From Bifidobacterium scaligerum (lineage in GTDB: Bacteria > Actinomycetota > Actinomycetes > Actinomycetales > Bifidobacteriaceae), in contig NZ_PGLQ01000002.1 in assembly GCF_002802865.1 (NCBI RefSeq), positions 568,047 through 632,046 of the forward strand: a DNA stretch of 64,000 bases, read 5' to 3'. The translations under genes and the position numbers were made by a program. Under the pieces are notes generated by a model. It saw only the letters and a program-made list of their open reading frames with translations, was not told where the DNA came from and ran no database searches. Positions 19,101-26,356 of the stretch are shown piece after piece (the first letter of the stretch is position 1; every line of letters begins with the position of its first letter).

Positions 19101-20506
19101 ATCAGCACGAACATCGTATAGGCCACGAATCGCAATATGGAACGCATGCGCGTGGTGGACTGTACGGCGGTTCCCAACGCAGCCAATCCCAACAACGCAG
19201 CCGCGAACCATATCCACATGCCGTCAGGGGAGATAAGCCCGGAAAGGCCTGTGAGCGCCACGCCGAAGAATGTCGTCAGCGCGGCAGCGCCCGCGAAATG
19301 AGGCAGGAGCTGATACACCAGTCGTGGCAGTCGAACACGGCCGGCGTTGTTGGAGAACGTCCGTTGCTCGGGAATCTTGTCGAGGCCCATTCGCATCGTA
19401 CGGTCGGCGGGTGAAACCGTCTGCACATCGATATGCCGATATGCAGACGTTGCAGACGGCTCTGTATCGGCCGGGTCAAGTACCGTAAGCTTGTCGGCGA
19501 TCGGACTGTGCCGTAACGCCGTGGCAAGCGCTTGACTGTCGGTGCCGTCGCAGATCAGCACTTGCACCGCTCCCTGTCCGTTCGTGGCCGTTCGCACGAT
19601 GGCTGATGCGCGTTCGGGAACACTTGGCAGCTCGGGCTTCTTCACACTGCTCGCGTGCGAGGGTCGCCGGTCTCCGGACGCAGACGATGCCGCCGGCATA
19701 GCGTACGGCTGCACGGCCGCGAAAAATCGTTCGAGATTTTCGCTCCCCTCGAACGTCTGCATGCCATCGGTGACAATGAGACGCTCCGTACGACCGGTAT
19801 CTCGTAAAACCTGTACGTACGGCAGCAGCGCGGCGACCTCGGCATCAAGCTCTTCGACGGTCACGCCGCCCGTGTTAAGCGCCAACACAATGGTGGCGGG
19901 CACGTCTCGACTGGATTCGCGGGTCATCAATTCGCCGCGATGGGCGGTATGCCGCCAGGAGATAAGCTTCAGCGGATCGCCTGGCGCGTAGGCGCGCACA
20001 CCGCCTGAATGCGCGGACTGGTCGGAGCCTACCTGTCGTGTGTTCACCACGGACGCGTCGTTCGCAGTATGTTCATCCACGGCCGGCACAATCAACGTCT
20101 GTCCTCCACCAGGGACAACCTTGCGAGCCGCAATCAAGCCCAACGGCGACGTCCACCGCACTACAGTGCTCACGGTGACGTACCAGCCGCGACGTTCGGG
20201 AAGATCTCCCACCACTCGGCTCACCACAGTACCGTAGCTGTCTCGTTGTTCGATCTGATTGGAAAGAATAGATTGGCCGATGGCGATCACACCGCACCAT
20301 TGCAGTACCACCAGTACCAATGCACATACGAACACCACTACGAACGCGATGCTGGCATCCATCAGCGTGCGTTCGTCAAGCAACAGTCCGCCGAAACAGC
20401 ATCCGCCTGCCGCCACAAGCAGCAATGCCCCTCCCCATGTGGGACGAATCAGACCGTGCCGCACCAGTCGGCGAGCAGTCAATCCGTGACGGCTTACGCG
20501 GCTCAT
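16133..20506 (-). CDS. DUF58-transglutaminase fusion membrane protein
   Basis: 1457 aa. The N-terminal part has two membrane segments and then a DUF58 domain (RAYAPGDPLKLISWRHTAHRGE). The middle has about six more membrane segments with the TgpA-like layout. An extracellular transglutaminase-like domain follows, with Cys1152 in GYCQHYA, His1197 in QLHAWTEAY and Asp1213 in VPFDVTPA, a complete triad. A Ser/Thr/Asp-rich low-complexity linker, a last membrane segment (GILLGLLAAVALVGL) and a basic cytoplasmic tail close the protein. These two modules are usually separate neighbouring genes after moxR; here they read through with no stop. ATG at 20506 is preferred (AAGG 7 nt upstream) over GTG at 20512. 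It is translationally coupled to the MoxR gene. Confidence 0.88.
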   Translation of the reverse strand: MSRVSRHGLTARRLVRHGLIRPTWGGALLLVAAGGCCFGGLLLDERTLMDASIAFVVVFVCALVLVVLQWCGVIAIGQSILSNQIEQRDSYGTVVSRVVGDLPERRGWYVTVSTVVRWTSPLGLIAARKVVPGGGQTLIVPAVDEHTANDASVVNTRQVGSDQSAHSGGVRAYAPGDPLKLISWRHTAHRGELMTRESSRDVPATIVLALNTGGVTVEELDAEVAALLPYVQVLRDTGRTERLIVTDGMQTFEGSENLERFFAAVQPYAMPAASSASGDRRPSHASSVKKPELPSVPERASAIVRTATNGQGAVQVLICDGTDSQALATALRHSPIADKLTVLDPADTEPSATSAYRHIDVQTVSPADRTMRMGLDKIPEQRTFSNNAGRVRLPRLVYQLLPHFAGAAALTTFFGVALTGLSGLISPDGMWIWFAAALLGLAALGTAVQSTTRMRSILRFVAYTMFVLIATAALAVVRFRQIAAAAHAQVVEEETSRATQYGIASDLASGSSSRWKLFGDVINTGFDQLNIQLPPLKVSEASDLFLILAVAALAVAVRCLLVFRPLIPAMVVLPVAVLAADYALVGHLAPLWAIGLTVAAFPLVLFAAHPGRSYPVLRLGRPRVSSKRSGTIRTASTNAGRTLTATPFIVAVLAAAITLPLSGPAALLAYRVPLSIGEGGGMFTSNTVNPMIDLKRNIAAGSDDTVLTYRSYKRLYLRLTTLDNFDGDTWGYDRQFALDAGLYGSGIQLGRNSEDELSRYDRMMMNPLGAYMAALGYTGYDVAVTDPSSLERFMVNADIRIDTLKSRFLPVPGNVTYLDNGVGGDWLLYQDGTVYNRTTGTSSDLEYGADGNAIDPITTASGFSQLSQITSAQSVLLGDTDVTDDDLQRWYQARRDLADTGLAEVHRDTAGDFLVIRATINSDGSVTGANGWRLGAGSFQGETATFLDSTSAPTPSSVVFDDTIVKQLGFGKDNYILGFGSGGSMVIVTPLDASMSSVDADAQSGAPGAASSSRDIDAWANRVFSFLHKNTSLSVYTVVNGSIPRANQSIARMQWYVDASDRRAHENRYTSLPEKLPANVQSVIDQAQAAGIPIKGRTYDDQVRAMRWLVDYFTNPDNAFTYSLDAPDGDGRDNLDVLDDFLDPDNGHAGYCQHYASALAVLGRSLGVPTRIVLGYNAGVSNRDKNGFFVVQSKQLHAWTEAYLNGVGWVPFDVTPATAENGSAASDAASAGTDSTSDNTSDSGDGTDVTATPDASADDSADSSGDAADQSDASDTRSFASRRNTNNAAGNAGNGDGWMLWWISNLDARLVARGILLGLLAAVALVGLCLGVPRLCRRMRRRRVLAAIAQAQAHRDDGDLSARAWRMTWREVVLTARVRAKRHARARAKSPGKTQAKSSLIFQPSQTDMDIARILAERCPEQSDFILLTARNATAAAFRGTTDSVQGLASRFRAFLQ

Positions 20507-20508
20507 AG

Positions 20509-21465
20509 TCACACCTTGGGCACAGAGGCGGCGGATACGATGTCGGCGATGATGTCTCGGGCCCGGTCAAGTGACCCCGAACCGAAGCCAGCGTCCCTCA
20601 ACACCAGACGATGGGCAAGCACCGGTACGGCCAACGATCGCACATCATCCGGCAACACAAAATCCCGTCCATCGATAAACGCATAGGCGCGGGCCATAGC
20701 CGCCAAATGCAGGCTGGCACGAGGAGAGGCACCGTAACGGATATCTTCACGCGATCGAGTGGCTTGGATGATGGCCACCAGATAATCGGCTACGGCATCG
20801 CAGAGCGCAACCCTACGTACGGCGGCGCGAATGGCGATTGCTTCGTCTGCGGTGCATATCTGATGCACTCGGTCAAGAGGCCGCGACCAGTCCGAGGAGA
20901 CGAGCATCGCAGCTTCGGCTTGTGCGGACGGATAGCCGAAGCTGGCACAGGTCATGAAACGGTCAAGTTGTGCCTCGGGAAGCGGGTACGTCCCCTCAAG
21001 CTCGATAGGATTTTGCGTGGCGATAACGAAATACGGGTCTGGCAGCACATGGGTGATGCCGTCCACGCTGATCTGGCTTTCGTTCATAGCCTCCAGCATG
21101 GCGGATTGGGTTTTGGGATTCGCACGGTTGATCTCGTCGGCAATGACGATGTTGGCGAACAACGGCCCTGGATGGAACGCAAAGTCGCGCGAGTCCTGCG
21201 AATAGATGCTTACACCGGTCAGGTCGCTGGGCAGAAGGTCAGGAGTGAACTGGATCCGGTTCGTCTCGCCGCCGATGGCCCGGCCCATGGCCCGGGCGAG
21301 CGTGGTCTTGCCGACTCCCGGCACATCTTCAAGCAGCAGGTGGCCGCCGGCCGCGAACGTGGTGACCACCAGGTCGATGACCTCGCGCGAGCAGGACAGC
21401 GAGCGTTCGAGGGTATCAGCGAGATCGGTCAGCGTGGATGGATGGGTGGCGGGCGCGTCGATCAT
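20509..21465 (-). CDS. MoxR-type AAA+ ATPase
   Basis: 318 aa. Walker A in LLLEDVPGVGKTTLARA, Walker B in IVIADEINRANPKTQSA, sensor 1 in FVIATQNPIELEGTYPLPEAQLDRF, and the C-terminal lid with SPRASLHL. MoxR ATPases act as chaperones for membrane or secreted complexes and are typically encoded before DUF58 and transglutaminase genes, exactly as here. The start at 21465 (MIDAPATHP) has GAGG 5 nt upstream; an ATG five codons earlier lacks one. Its stop lies only 2 bp from the chosen downstream start. Confidence 0.93.
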   Translation of the reverse strand: MIDAPATHPSTLTDLADTLERSLSCSREVIDLVVTTFAAGGHLLLEDVPGVGKTTLARAMGRAIGGETNRIQFTPDLLPSDLTGVSIYSQDSRDFAFHPGPLFANIVIADEINRANPKTQSAMLEAMNESQISVDGITHVLPDPYFVIATQNPIELEGTYPLPEAQLDRFMTCASFGYPSAQAEAAMLVSSDWSRPLDRVHQICTADEAIAIRAAVRRVALCDAVADYLVAIIQATRSREDIRYGASPRASLHLAAMARAYAFIDGRDFVLPDDVRSLAVPVLAHRLVLRDAGFGSGSLDRARDIIADIVSAASVPKV

Positions 21466-21581
21466 GACAGCCTCTTTCATAGCGACTTTGGTCCGCTATC
21501 CAGTGTACGTGCGGCGCGCCCGCGGCCTCAAATACGCCAAGCGCTAAGTCCGTCATGCGCGGCGGACATAGAGGATACGAA

Positions 21582-21609
21582 AAGACCCCGGTCACCGGAC
21601 CGGGGTCTT
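21582..21609. terminator. Intrinsic terminator after groES
   Basis: Perfect 12-bp stem AAGACCCCGGTC / GACCGGGGTCTT with loop ACCG, 22 bp past the groES stop and upstream of the moxR start. Uracil content after the stem is low, but the helix is very stable. Confidence 0.8.
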
Positions 21610-21630
21610 GGAAAGCGTGTGGCGCGTTAC

Positions 21631-21924
21631 TCAGCCAAGAATGGCCAGAACGTCGCGGGCACCGATGATGAGGTAGTCCTCACCCTCGTAGTGCACCTCG
21701 GTGCCGCCGTACTTGGAGTACAGGACCTTGTCGCCGACCTTGACGTCCATCGGGATACGCTCACCCTTGTCGTCGCGGCGGCCCGGGCCAACGGCCAGGA
21801 CTTCACCCTGCTGCGGCTTCTCCTTGGCGTTGTCCGGAATGTACAGACCGGACGCGGTCTGGGTCTGGGCCTCGGCCTGCTTGACGATGATCTTGTCTTC
21901 CAACGGTGTGAGATTAATCGACAC
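21631..21924 (-). CDS. groS: Co-chaperonin GroES
   Basis: 97-aa lid of the GroEL chaperonin. Typical features are [44 protein letters not shown] with the mobile loop, [15 protein letters not shown] and the end [19 protein letters not shown] element about 120 bp upstream shows heat-shock control by HrcA. groEL is not adjacent: the next gene upstream encodes an unrelated membrane protein and the gene downstream is moxR. Chaperonin subunits are therefore encoded at separate loci, as known in bifidobacteria. Confidence 0.97.
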   Translation of the reverse strand: MSINLTPLEDKIIVKQAEAQTQTASGLYIPDNAKEKPQQGEVLAVGPGRRDDKGERIPMDVKVGDKVLYSKYGGTEVHYEGEDYLIIGARDVLAILG

Positions 21925-22042
21925 TGTGGGTCACCTCGTATCTGCTTGTAGTTCAGTTCGATAATGCCGCGCCAGAACGCCTCAAGAGGCTGACGATCAC
22001 TTGCGTTGTCCCTTTGCGCTAGGACACATGGTAGCGCGATTG

Positions 22043-22069
22043 TTAGCACTCTGCCAACTTGAGTGCTAA
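22043..22069. promoter_or_regulatory. CIRCE element (HrcA operator) of groES
   Basis: TTAGCACTC-N9-GAGTGCTAA, a perfect match to the CIRCE consensus. On the minus strand it overlaps a possible promoter (TTGGCA, 18 bp, TACCAT), so HrcA binding would block RNA polymerase. HrcA itself is not encoded in the window. Confidence 0.95.
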
Positions 22070-22091
22070 CGCTGTGAGAGAAAACGACCGC

Positions 22092-23486
22092 TCAGTTGCC
22101 ACGGCGGGCCAGAATGGAATCCAATCCCATGCCCAAGGAATCAGCTGCGGCCTGTGGCGCGTCGACGTCCGCCTGTTCCTCGGTCTTGTGGAAGGCTGCA
22201 CGATCTGCACCGTCGGCGGCCTCGATGTTCACCGCCGTTCCGCTCGCCGCATTCGCCGTATCATCGGATTCGGCAGCCTGCGCGGCGGATGCCTGGGCAT
22301 CGTCGGCAGCCTTGACGGCACGTGCCTCGTCGACCAAACGCTCCACGACCTCAGGCTCGGCCGGCGTGGCCTTAGACACCTGACGAGTTGACTTAATCTC
22401 CAAGCTTTCCGGAGCATGACCGGACTGGCCGCCCTTATGTTGCTCGCCACCCAAGGTGAAGGAGATGAGATCCTGCGATGTGGCCATATCGAACACATCC
22501 AGCGCACGGGAGGGGTGCACCGAAGCCAATTCAGACGTTGCATCCGACTGTGCCTGATCACGTTCGTCCCGCACGGTCAGGGATGCAGCGGAAACAGCGG
22601 CCCTTGCCGCCGATTCACCTTGGTCGGAAGCGCTAGAGGCGCCGGAAGCGTTGGACGCGCGATGTTCCGCCGCCTCAGTAGGCATTGATGCGGCGACCGT
22701 TTCGCCAGACTTGTCCGAGAGGGCAGAGTCATCGTCTGATGTTGTGGAACGGCCGGCTGCGGCTTTGCGCATTGCCTTGGCCTTGGCTTGCTCCTGTTCG
22801 GCCTGCCGCAGGGCACGACGAATCTCACGCTGCTCCATCACTTCGGTCGATGTGCCGGACGCAGGTGTCTCGTTGTGTGTGGCCGCGTCCGACGAGGCCT
22901 CGTTACGAGAGGTCTGCGGTATGGCATCGCTAGCTTGCGCATGAGCCTGGGCGATCTTCGCCGCCTCGACGCGCGCCTGATTCATAGTCTTTTTCTGTGC
23001 CGCACGCCTATGCTCATACCGCGATACCCGACGTTCCCAAAGACGGGCATGGCGGGCCGCATTGGCTCCCAGCGCCAGCACACCCGCCAGCAATGCTAGA
23101 GGAACCAGCGCGAACCAAGGACTGAACTTCAGCGGAAAGGCGGAGACAAACACCAACACCGTCACGGCAAGCAGGCCGGCCGCCAACATTCTGCGACGAC
23201 GAATGGAGGCACGACGCAGCTCACGCACATGAGCGATATGCTCAGGTGTCAGCCTTGCTGACGGTGTTGATGCTGGCATTGCTGCCCCTTTCGCCTTGTG
23301 CGGCTTGATATCCCCGAACCGCTCGCCGTTTTCGGCCTCAACAATATGCAGGGACGGCGAATATCGATCCTGCCGGTGCTCGTCCACACGCTTCATGCCA
23401 TTGGCCGTGCGCACAGGCAACCATACGACGATGATAATCGTCACAATCACCAGCACGATGACAGTGCTTAGTGACTCATAACCCAT
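22092..23486 (-). CDS. Membrane protein with long disordered tail, function unknown
   Basis: 464 aa. One N-terminal membrane segment (TVIVLVIVTIIIVVWLPV) is followed by a short soluble loop. A basic region RRASIRRRRM then leads into a helical pair (LLAVTVLVFVSAFPL and WFALVPLALLAGVLAL). From about residue 160 to the end it is hydrophilic, rich in Ala/Glu/Ser/Gln, probably coiled-coil then disordered, with a short conserved-looking FDMATSQDLISFTLGG near residue 340. The layout resembles actinobacterial division- or envelope-associated proteins with a cytoplasmic tail, but I recognise no family. It ends just before the CIRCE/groES promoter. Confidence 0.8.
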   Translation of the reverse strand: MGYESLSTVIVLVIVTIIIVVWLPVRTANGMKRVDEHRQDRYSPSLHIVEAENGERFGDIKPHKAKGAAMPASTPSARLTPEHIAHVRELRRASIRRRRMLAAGLLAVTVLVFVSAFPLKFSPWFALVPLALLAGVLALGANAARHARLWERRVSRYEHRRAAQKKTMNQARVEAAKIAQAHAQASDAIPQTSRNEASSDAATHNETPASGTSTEVMEQREIRRALRQAEQEQAKAKAMRKAAAGRSTTSDDDSALSDKSGETVAASMPTEAAEHRASNASGASSASDQGESAARAAVSAASLTVRDERDQAQSDATSELASVHPSRALDVFDMATSQDLISFTLGGEQHKGGQSGHAPESLEIKSTRQVSKATPAEPEVVERLVDEARAVKAADDAQASAAQAAESDDTANAASGTAVNIEAADGADRAAFHKTEEQADVDAPQAAADSLGMGLDSILARRGN

Positions 23487-23568
23487 AGTGTCAAGAATAG
23501 GAGAGGTACCGACGAACTTGAACCTTCCATCCGGGCGTGTCGGATTCAGACCGCGTCCCGCACGGACA

Positions 23569-24225
23569 TCAGCTTCGTCCTCCGGCGAGTCGCGAGGCGA
23601 ATCCCGAACCTATATCTTCGGCGAACAGGGCGAACGTCACATGGTCACGCCACCGACCATTCACATACATATATCGTTCGCGCAGCCCCTCATGATGCGC
23701 ACCGACTTTACGCACCACGGCCAGCGAGCGCGCATTGTCCGGCAATATGGCAATCTCCAGCCGGTGCAGGGCCGGTCCGAAAGGATCCCCTAACGCCCAA
23801 TCGGCAAGCATGGCCAAAGCCATCGGCGCGAACCCGTGCCCTGCATAGCGCTGGTCCACCCAATAGCCCACCACACCGGTGCGCATGGCCCCATACGATA
23901 TGGCGCCCAAGGAAATCTGGCCGACGATATGCATCTGGTATTCCATGGCGAACAGGGCACCTTCGCCATGCTGCTCGTTGAACCGCTGACGCTGAATCCA
24001 TTGATTGAACGTGATGGAGTCAGAATGCATGGGGTCGCCCGATTCCCATGGGGCAAGCCAGTCATTGTTCCGCCAGCGCACCTCGTTCCAGTCCTCTTCA
24101 TCGTCCATAGTCAACGGGCGCAATGTGATCGGAAAGGCCGGGTAGGTCAGGCGAGGCATCCGAATCTGATGTGCCGGATGAAACGCCTGCTTCAGAGACT
24201 GGTTGATGGACTGGAAAACTGACAC
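23569..24225 (-). CDS. GNAT N-acetyltransferase, RimJ/RimL type
   Basis: About 218 aa. Acetyl-CoA-dependent acetyltransferase with the RimJ pattern: TLRPLTMDDEEDWNEVRWRN at the N-terminus, the acetyl-CoA loop as VVGYWVDQRYAGHGFAPMALAML, and HRLEIAILPDNARSLAVVRKVGAHHEG near the end. RimJ/L enzymes modify ribosomal-protein or other N-termini; the target here is unknown. The GTG at 24225 is a compromise. The frame stays open to 24450, but that would overlap the divergent folate gene, and the conserved domain starts well after 24225. The ribosome-binding site AAGGG is closer than ideal. Confidence 0.85.
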   Translation of the reverse strand: MSVFQSINQSLKQAFHPAHQIRMPRLTYPAFPITLRPLTMDDEEDWNEVRWRNNDWLAPWESGDPMHSDSITFNQWIQRQRFNEQHGEGALFAMEYQMHIVGQISLGAISYGAMRTGVVGYWVDQRYAGHGFAPMALAMLADWALGDPFGPALHRLEIAILPDNARSLAVVRKVGAHHEGLRERYMYVNGRWRDHVTFALFAEDIGSGFASRLAGGRS

Positions 24226-24267
24226 GGCCCTTATTGTAGCCACCGGCAACATGCTAGGTTGTGCCAT

Positions 24268-24999
24268 ATGAGTGCGCATGAGCAAAACAACCGGAACGGG
24301 TCGGCTGATACAACCGCAGCGACGATTGACACGGCCTCCGTCGACAACGATCGGCCCAGTAAAACCGTGCTGCGGCATAGGGCGCTTGCACGACGGAAAT
24401 TGACCACGCCTGAAGAGCGTCGCGAAGCCGGCGAACAATTGGTTCGCCATCTGTCGGGGGAATTGGCATCGGTTTCATCTCATGGCGCACCGTTGACCGT
24501 GGCCGCCTATGTATCCATGGGAACGGAAGTGGAGACGCGTCCTCTGCTGCGATGGCTGCTGGAACACGGGTGCACGGTATTGGTACCGAGGCTGGGCAGC
24601 GGCTTGGAGATCGGCTGGAGCACGCTGACCTCGGTGGATACGTTGCTGACTGTGCCGGGCAAACCTGCGGCAGACGGGGCACATACGACGCATCTTCGCC
24701 CCGATGAGCCTGCGGGAGCCGTGCTGCCGCCGGAGGCGTTGCGCGAGGCCGATGTTGTGATAGCCCCGGCACTGGGAGTTGACCCGCAGGGCTACCGTCT
24801 GGGACGCGGTGCCGGCTGGTATGATCGCGCGCTGACCTTGCGCCGGCAGGGATGTCCTTTGATTGCCGTGTGCTGGTCGTGGGAGGTCATGGACCGGTTA
24901 CTGCCTACTGAACCGCATGATGTGCCGGCCGATGCAGTGCTGACCCCCGACGGCTATCGTCAGCTGCGAGACGCGCATCGGTCCGGTTCTGGTATCTAG
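24268..24999 (+). CDS. 5-formyltetrahydrofolate cyclo-ligase family protein
   Basis: ATP-dependent conversion of 5-formyl-THF to 5,10-methenyl-THF, recycling folate in the cytoplasm. 243 aa with the pattern KTVLRHRALARRKLTTPEERREAG, AAYVSMGTEVETRPLLRWLLEHGCTVLVPR and the signature VVIAPALGVDPQGYRLGRGAGWYDRAL containing the GxGxGxYD nucleotide/substrate site. The ATG at 24268 is preferred to a TTG nine bases earlier. It is divergent from the GNAT gene with a very short shared region, and upstream of the FmdB-type gene in the same direction. Confidence 0.92.
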   Translation: MSAHEQNNRNGSADTTAATIDTASVDNDRPSKTVLRHRALARRKLTTPEERREAGEQLVRHLSGELASVSSHGAPLTVAAYVSMGTEVETRPLLRWLLEHGCTVLVPRLGSGLEIGWSTLTSVDTLLTVPGKPAADGAHTTHLRPDEPAGAVLPPEALREADVVIAPALGVDPQGYRLGRGAGWYDRALTLRRQGCPLIAVCWSWEVMDRLLPTEPHDVPADAVLTPDGYRQLRDAHRSGSGI

Positions 25000-25120
25000 G
25001 CCTGATAATCCATCGGCGAAGTGTCATGGCGACGACTAGGATGTGAACGGTTGTACGGCACGGCGCTATCGCGCCTCATGCCCGGCAAATATATGACTTC
25101 AACACTTGTGGAGGAATCCG

Positions 25121-25306
25121 ATGCCTACTTATCATTACCGCTGCAAGAACTGCGGCTACGATTTCACCGAACAGCAGTCGTTCACCGACGATCCGATTAC
25201 CGTATGCCCCAAGTGTGATCAGGAGCAGGTGCGCAAGGTGTTCTCGGCTGTGCCGATCGAGTTCAAGGGCCACGGCTTCTATCGCACGGATAAGTCGTCC
25301 AAGTAA
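25121..25306 (+). CDS. FmdB-type zinc-ribbon protein
   Basis: 61 aa. MPTYHYRCKNCGYDFTEQQSF and ITVCPKCDQEQVRKVFSAVPIEFKGHGFYRTD make the complete FmdB pattern with two CxxC zinc knuckles. FmdB was named as a putative regulator of formamidase genes; in actinobacteria it is a common small protein of unsettled role. GAGGAA lies 5 nt before the ATG. The neighbourhood (folate cyclo-ligase before, SAF protein after) matches the order seen around FmdB genes in other actinobacteria (family knowledge). Confidence 0.92.
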   Translation: MPTYHYRCKNCGYDFTEQQSFTDDPITVCPKCDQEQVRKVFSAVPIEFKGHGFYRTDKSSK

Positions 25307-25441
25307 TCGGTCAAGTAGTCAGCCAGAGCAACAATCGCTCCGTGCCGCGCCGCTGTTCGATACGCATCGAACAGGCATTGTGGATAACTCGGGAAGCTGG
25401 AACCACATAGGTCCGTTTGGCTTGCGCTGGCATGAACACCT

Positions 25442-25468
25442 AGGTCACCATGGTTTACATGGTGACCT
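25442..25468. promoter_or_regulatory. Perfect inverted repeat before SAF-domain gene
   Basis: AGGTCACCATG-GTTTA-CATGGTGACCT: 11-bp perfect arms, followed by TTTTC on the plus strand. It could be a weak terminator for the upstream fmdB unit or a dimeric repressor site. If translation started at the ATG within it, the hairpin would hide the start. Confidence 0.6.
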
Positions 25469-25503
25469 TTTCTGTACTCGGTTCCGCACTTGGCACGAAC
25501 CGC

Positions 25504-26124
25504 ATGAAACGTTCGCAGGGCTCGTTGCGGCAACGCCGTGCGCTTCGTGCCCTGCGACGATTAACTGCAGCCATGTGCGTGGGATTCGGCCTGCTGTTCG
25601 GGCTTGAAGCCGTGCTGGCCGCAGTGCAGACCGCACCTGTGGTCGTCGCTGTCGAAGACATAGCGCGAGGTGAGACGATTCAACGCACCGATGTGAGGCT
25701 GGTGCATGTCGCACAGACCGCCGCCGGGGTATCGATGGCGTCGGATTGCACACAGGTGATCGGAAAGATCGCACAAATCGAGATTCACGCTCAAGACCCC
25801 ATCTCCACGCATATGGCTCGCGATGCGCCGGTAGCGCCGGCCGGGTCCACTGTTATCGACGTACGGCTGGCCAGCAGCATTCACGGGCTGATCGCGGGCG
25901 ATTGCGTCGATCTCGTCTCTGCCACAAGTTGCGATAGCGACGAATGCATACTCGCCGAGAACGCGATGGTGATTCAGGTAGGCGGGGAGGCATCACAAGA
26001 CGCCATGTCGGATGATGTGTTCGGCGAAGCCACTCGTCATGCAACGATGGCGATGACGCCGGAGTACGCAAGCAACGTGATGCACTGGCAGCACAACGGT
26101 GCGGTTATCGCAGTGATGCGATAA
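25504..26124 (+). CDS. SAF-domain secreted/membrane protein (CpaB/RcpC-like)
   Basis: 206 aa from the chosen ATG. A basic N-terminus (KRSQGSLRQRRALRALRRL) leads to one membrane segment (TAAMCVGFGLLFGLEAVLAAV). A SAF domain follows: TAPVVVAVEDIARGETIQRTDVRLVHV, ending with the HGLIAGDCVDLVSA block. This is the layout of CpaB/RcpC pilus-assembly and related actinobacterial proteins. No Tad pilus genes are near, so function is open. In-frame starts at 25450 and 25459 fall inside the inverted repeat; neither start has a good ribosome-binding site. Confidence 0.8.
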   Translation: MKRSQGSLRQRRALRALRRLTAAMCVGFGLLFGLEAVLAAVQTAPVVVAVEDIARGETIQRTDVRLVHVAQTAAGVSMASDCTQVIGKIAQIEIHAQDPISTHMARDAPVAPAGSTVIDVRLASSIHGLIAGDCVDLVSATSCDSDECILAENAMVIQVGGEASQDAMSDDVFGEATRHATMAMTPEYASNVMHWQHNGAVIAVMR

Positions 26125-26153
26125 CCGCGGGACGCAGCAGACGCGCAGGGCAA

Positions 26154-26354
26154 TCATTGCTTTTCGCTGAAGATGCCCCAATGTGGCGGCAGCTCGCCGA
26201 GAATGCGCTGATCATCCTCGGCCTGACGCTGCTGGGCGGTTTGCATGTCTCCAGGTTCAAGTTTCACGCCGTCCGCATCGAAACGTTCGGTTCCTTTCAT
26301 CACCACGCGTTTATGCGTGCGTGGGGTACGACGGGTAGGGCTGTACTCCGCCAT
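26154..26354 (-). CDS. Small hypothetical protein, third gene of FHA operon
   Basis: About 66 aa, hydrophilic and basic at the N-terminus (AEYSPTRRTPRTHKRVVMKGTERFDADGVKLEPGD), acidic/Gln-rich in the middle, ending HWGIFSEKQ. No signal, membrane segment or known motif. It overlaps the helicase-like gene's stop if a GTG at 26360 is used (GTGA overlap), or starts 3 bp after it with the ATG at 26354. GAGG is upstream of both. Tight coupling to the two upstream genes is the main evidence that it is real. Confidence 0.65.
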   Translation of the reverse strand: MAEYSPTRRTPRTHKRVVMKGTERFDADGVKLEPGDMQTAQQRQAEDDQRILGELPPHWGIFSEKQ

Positions 26355-26356
26355 GA

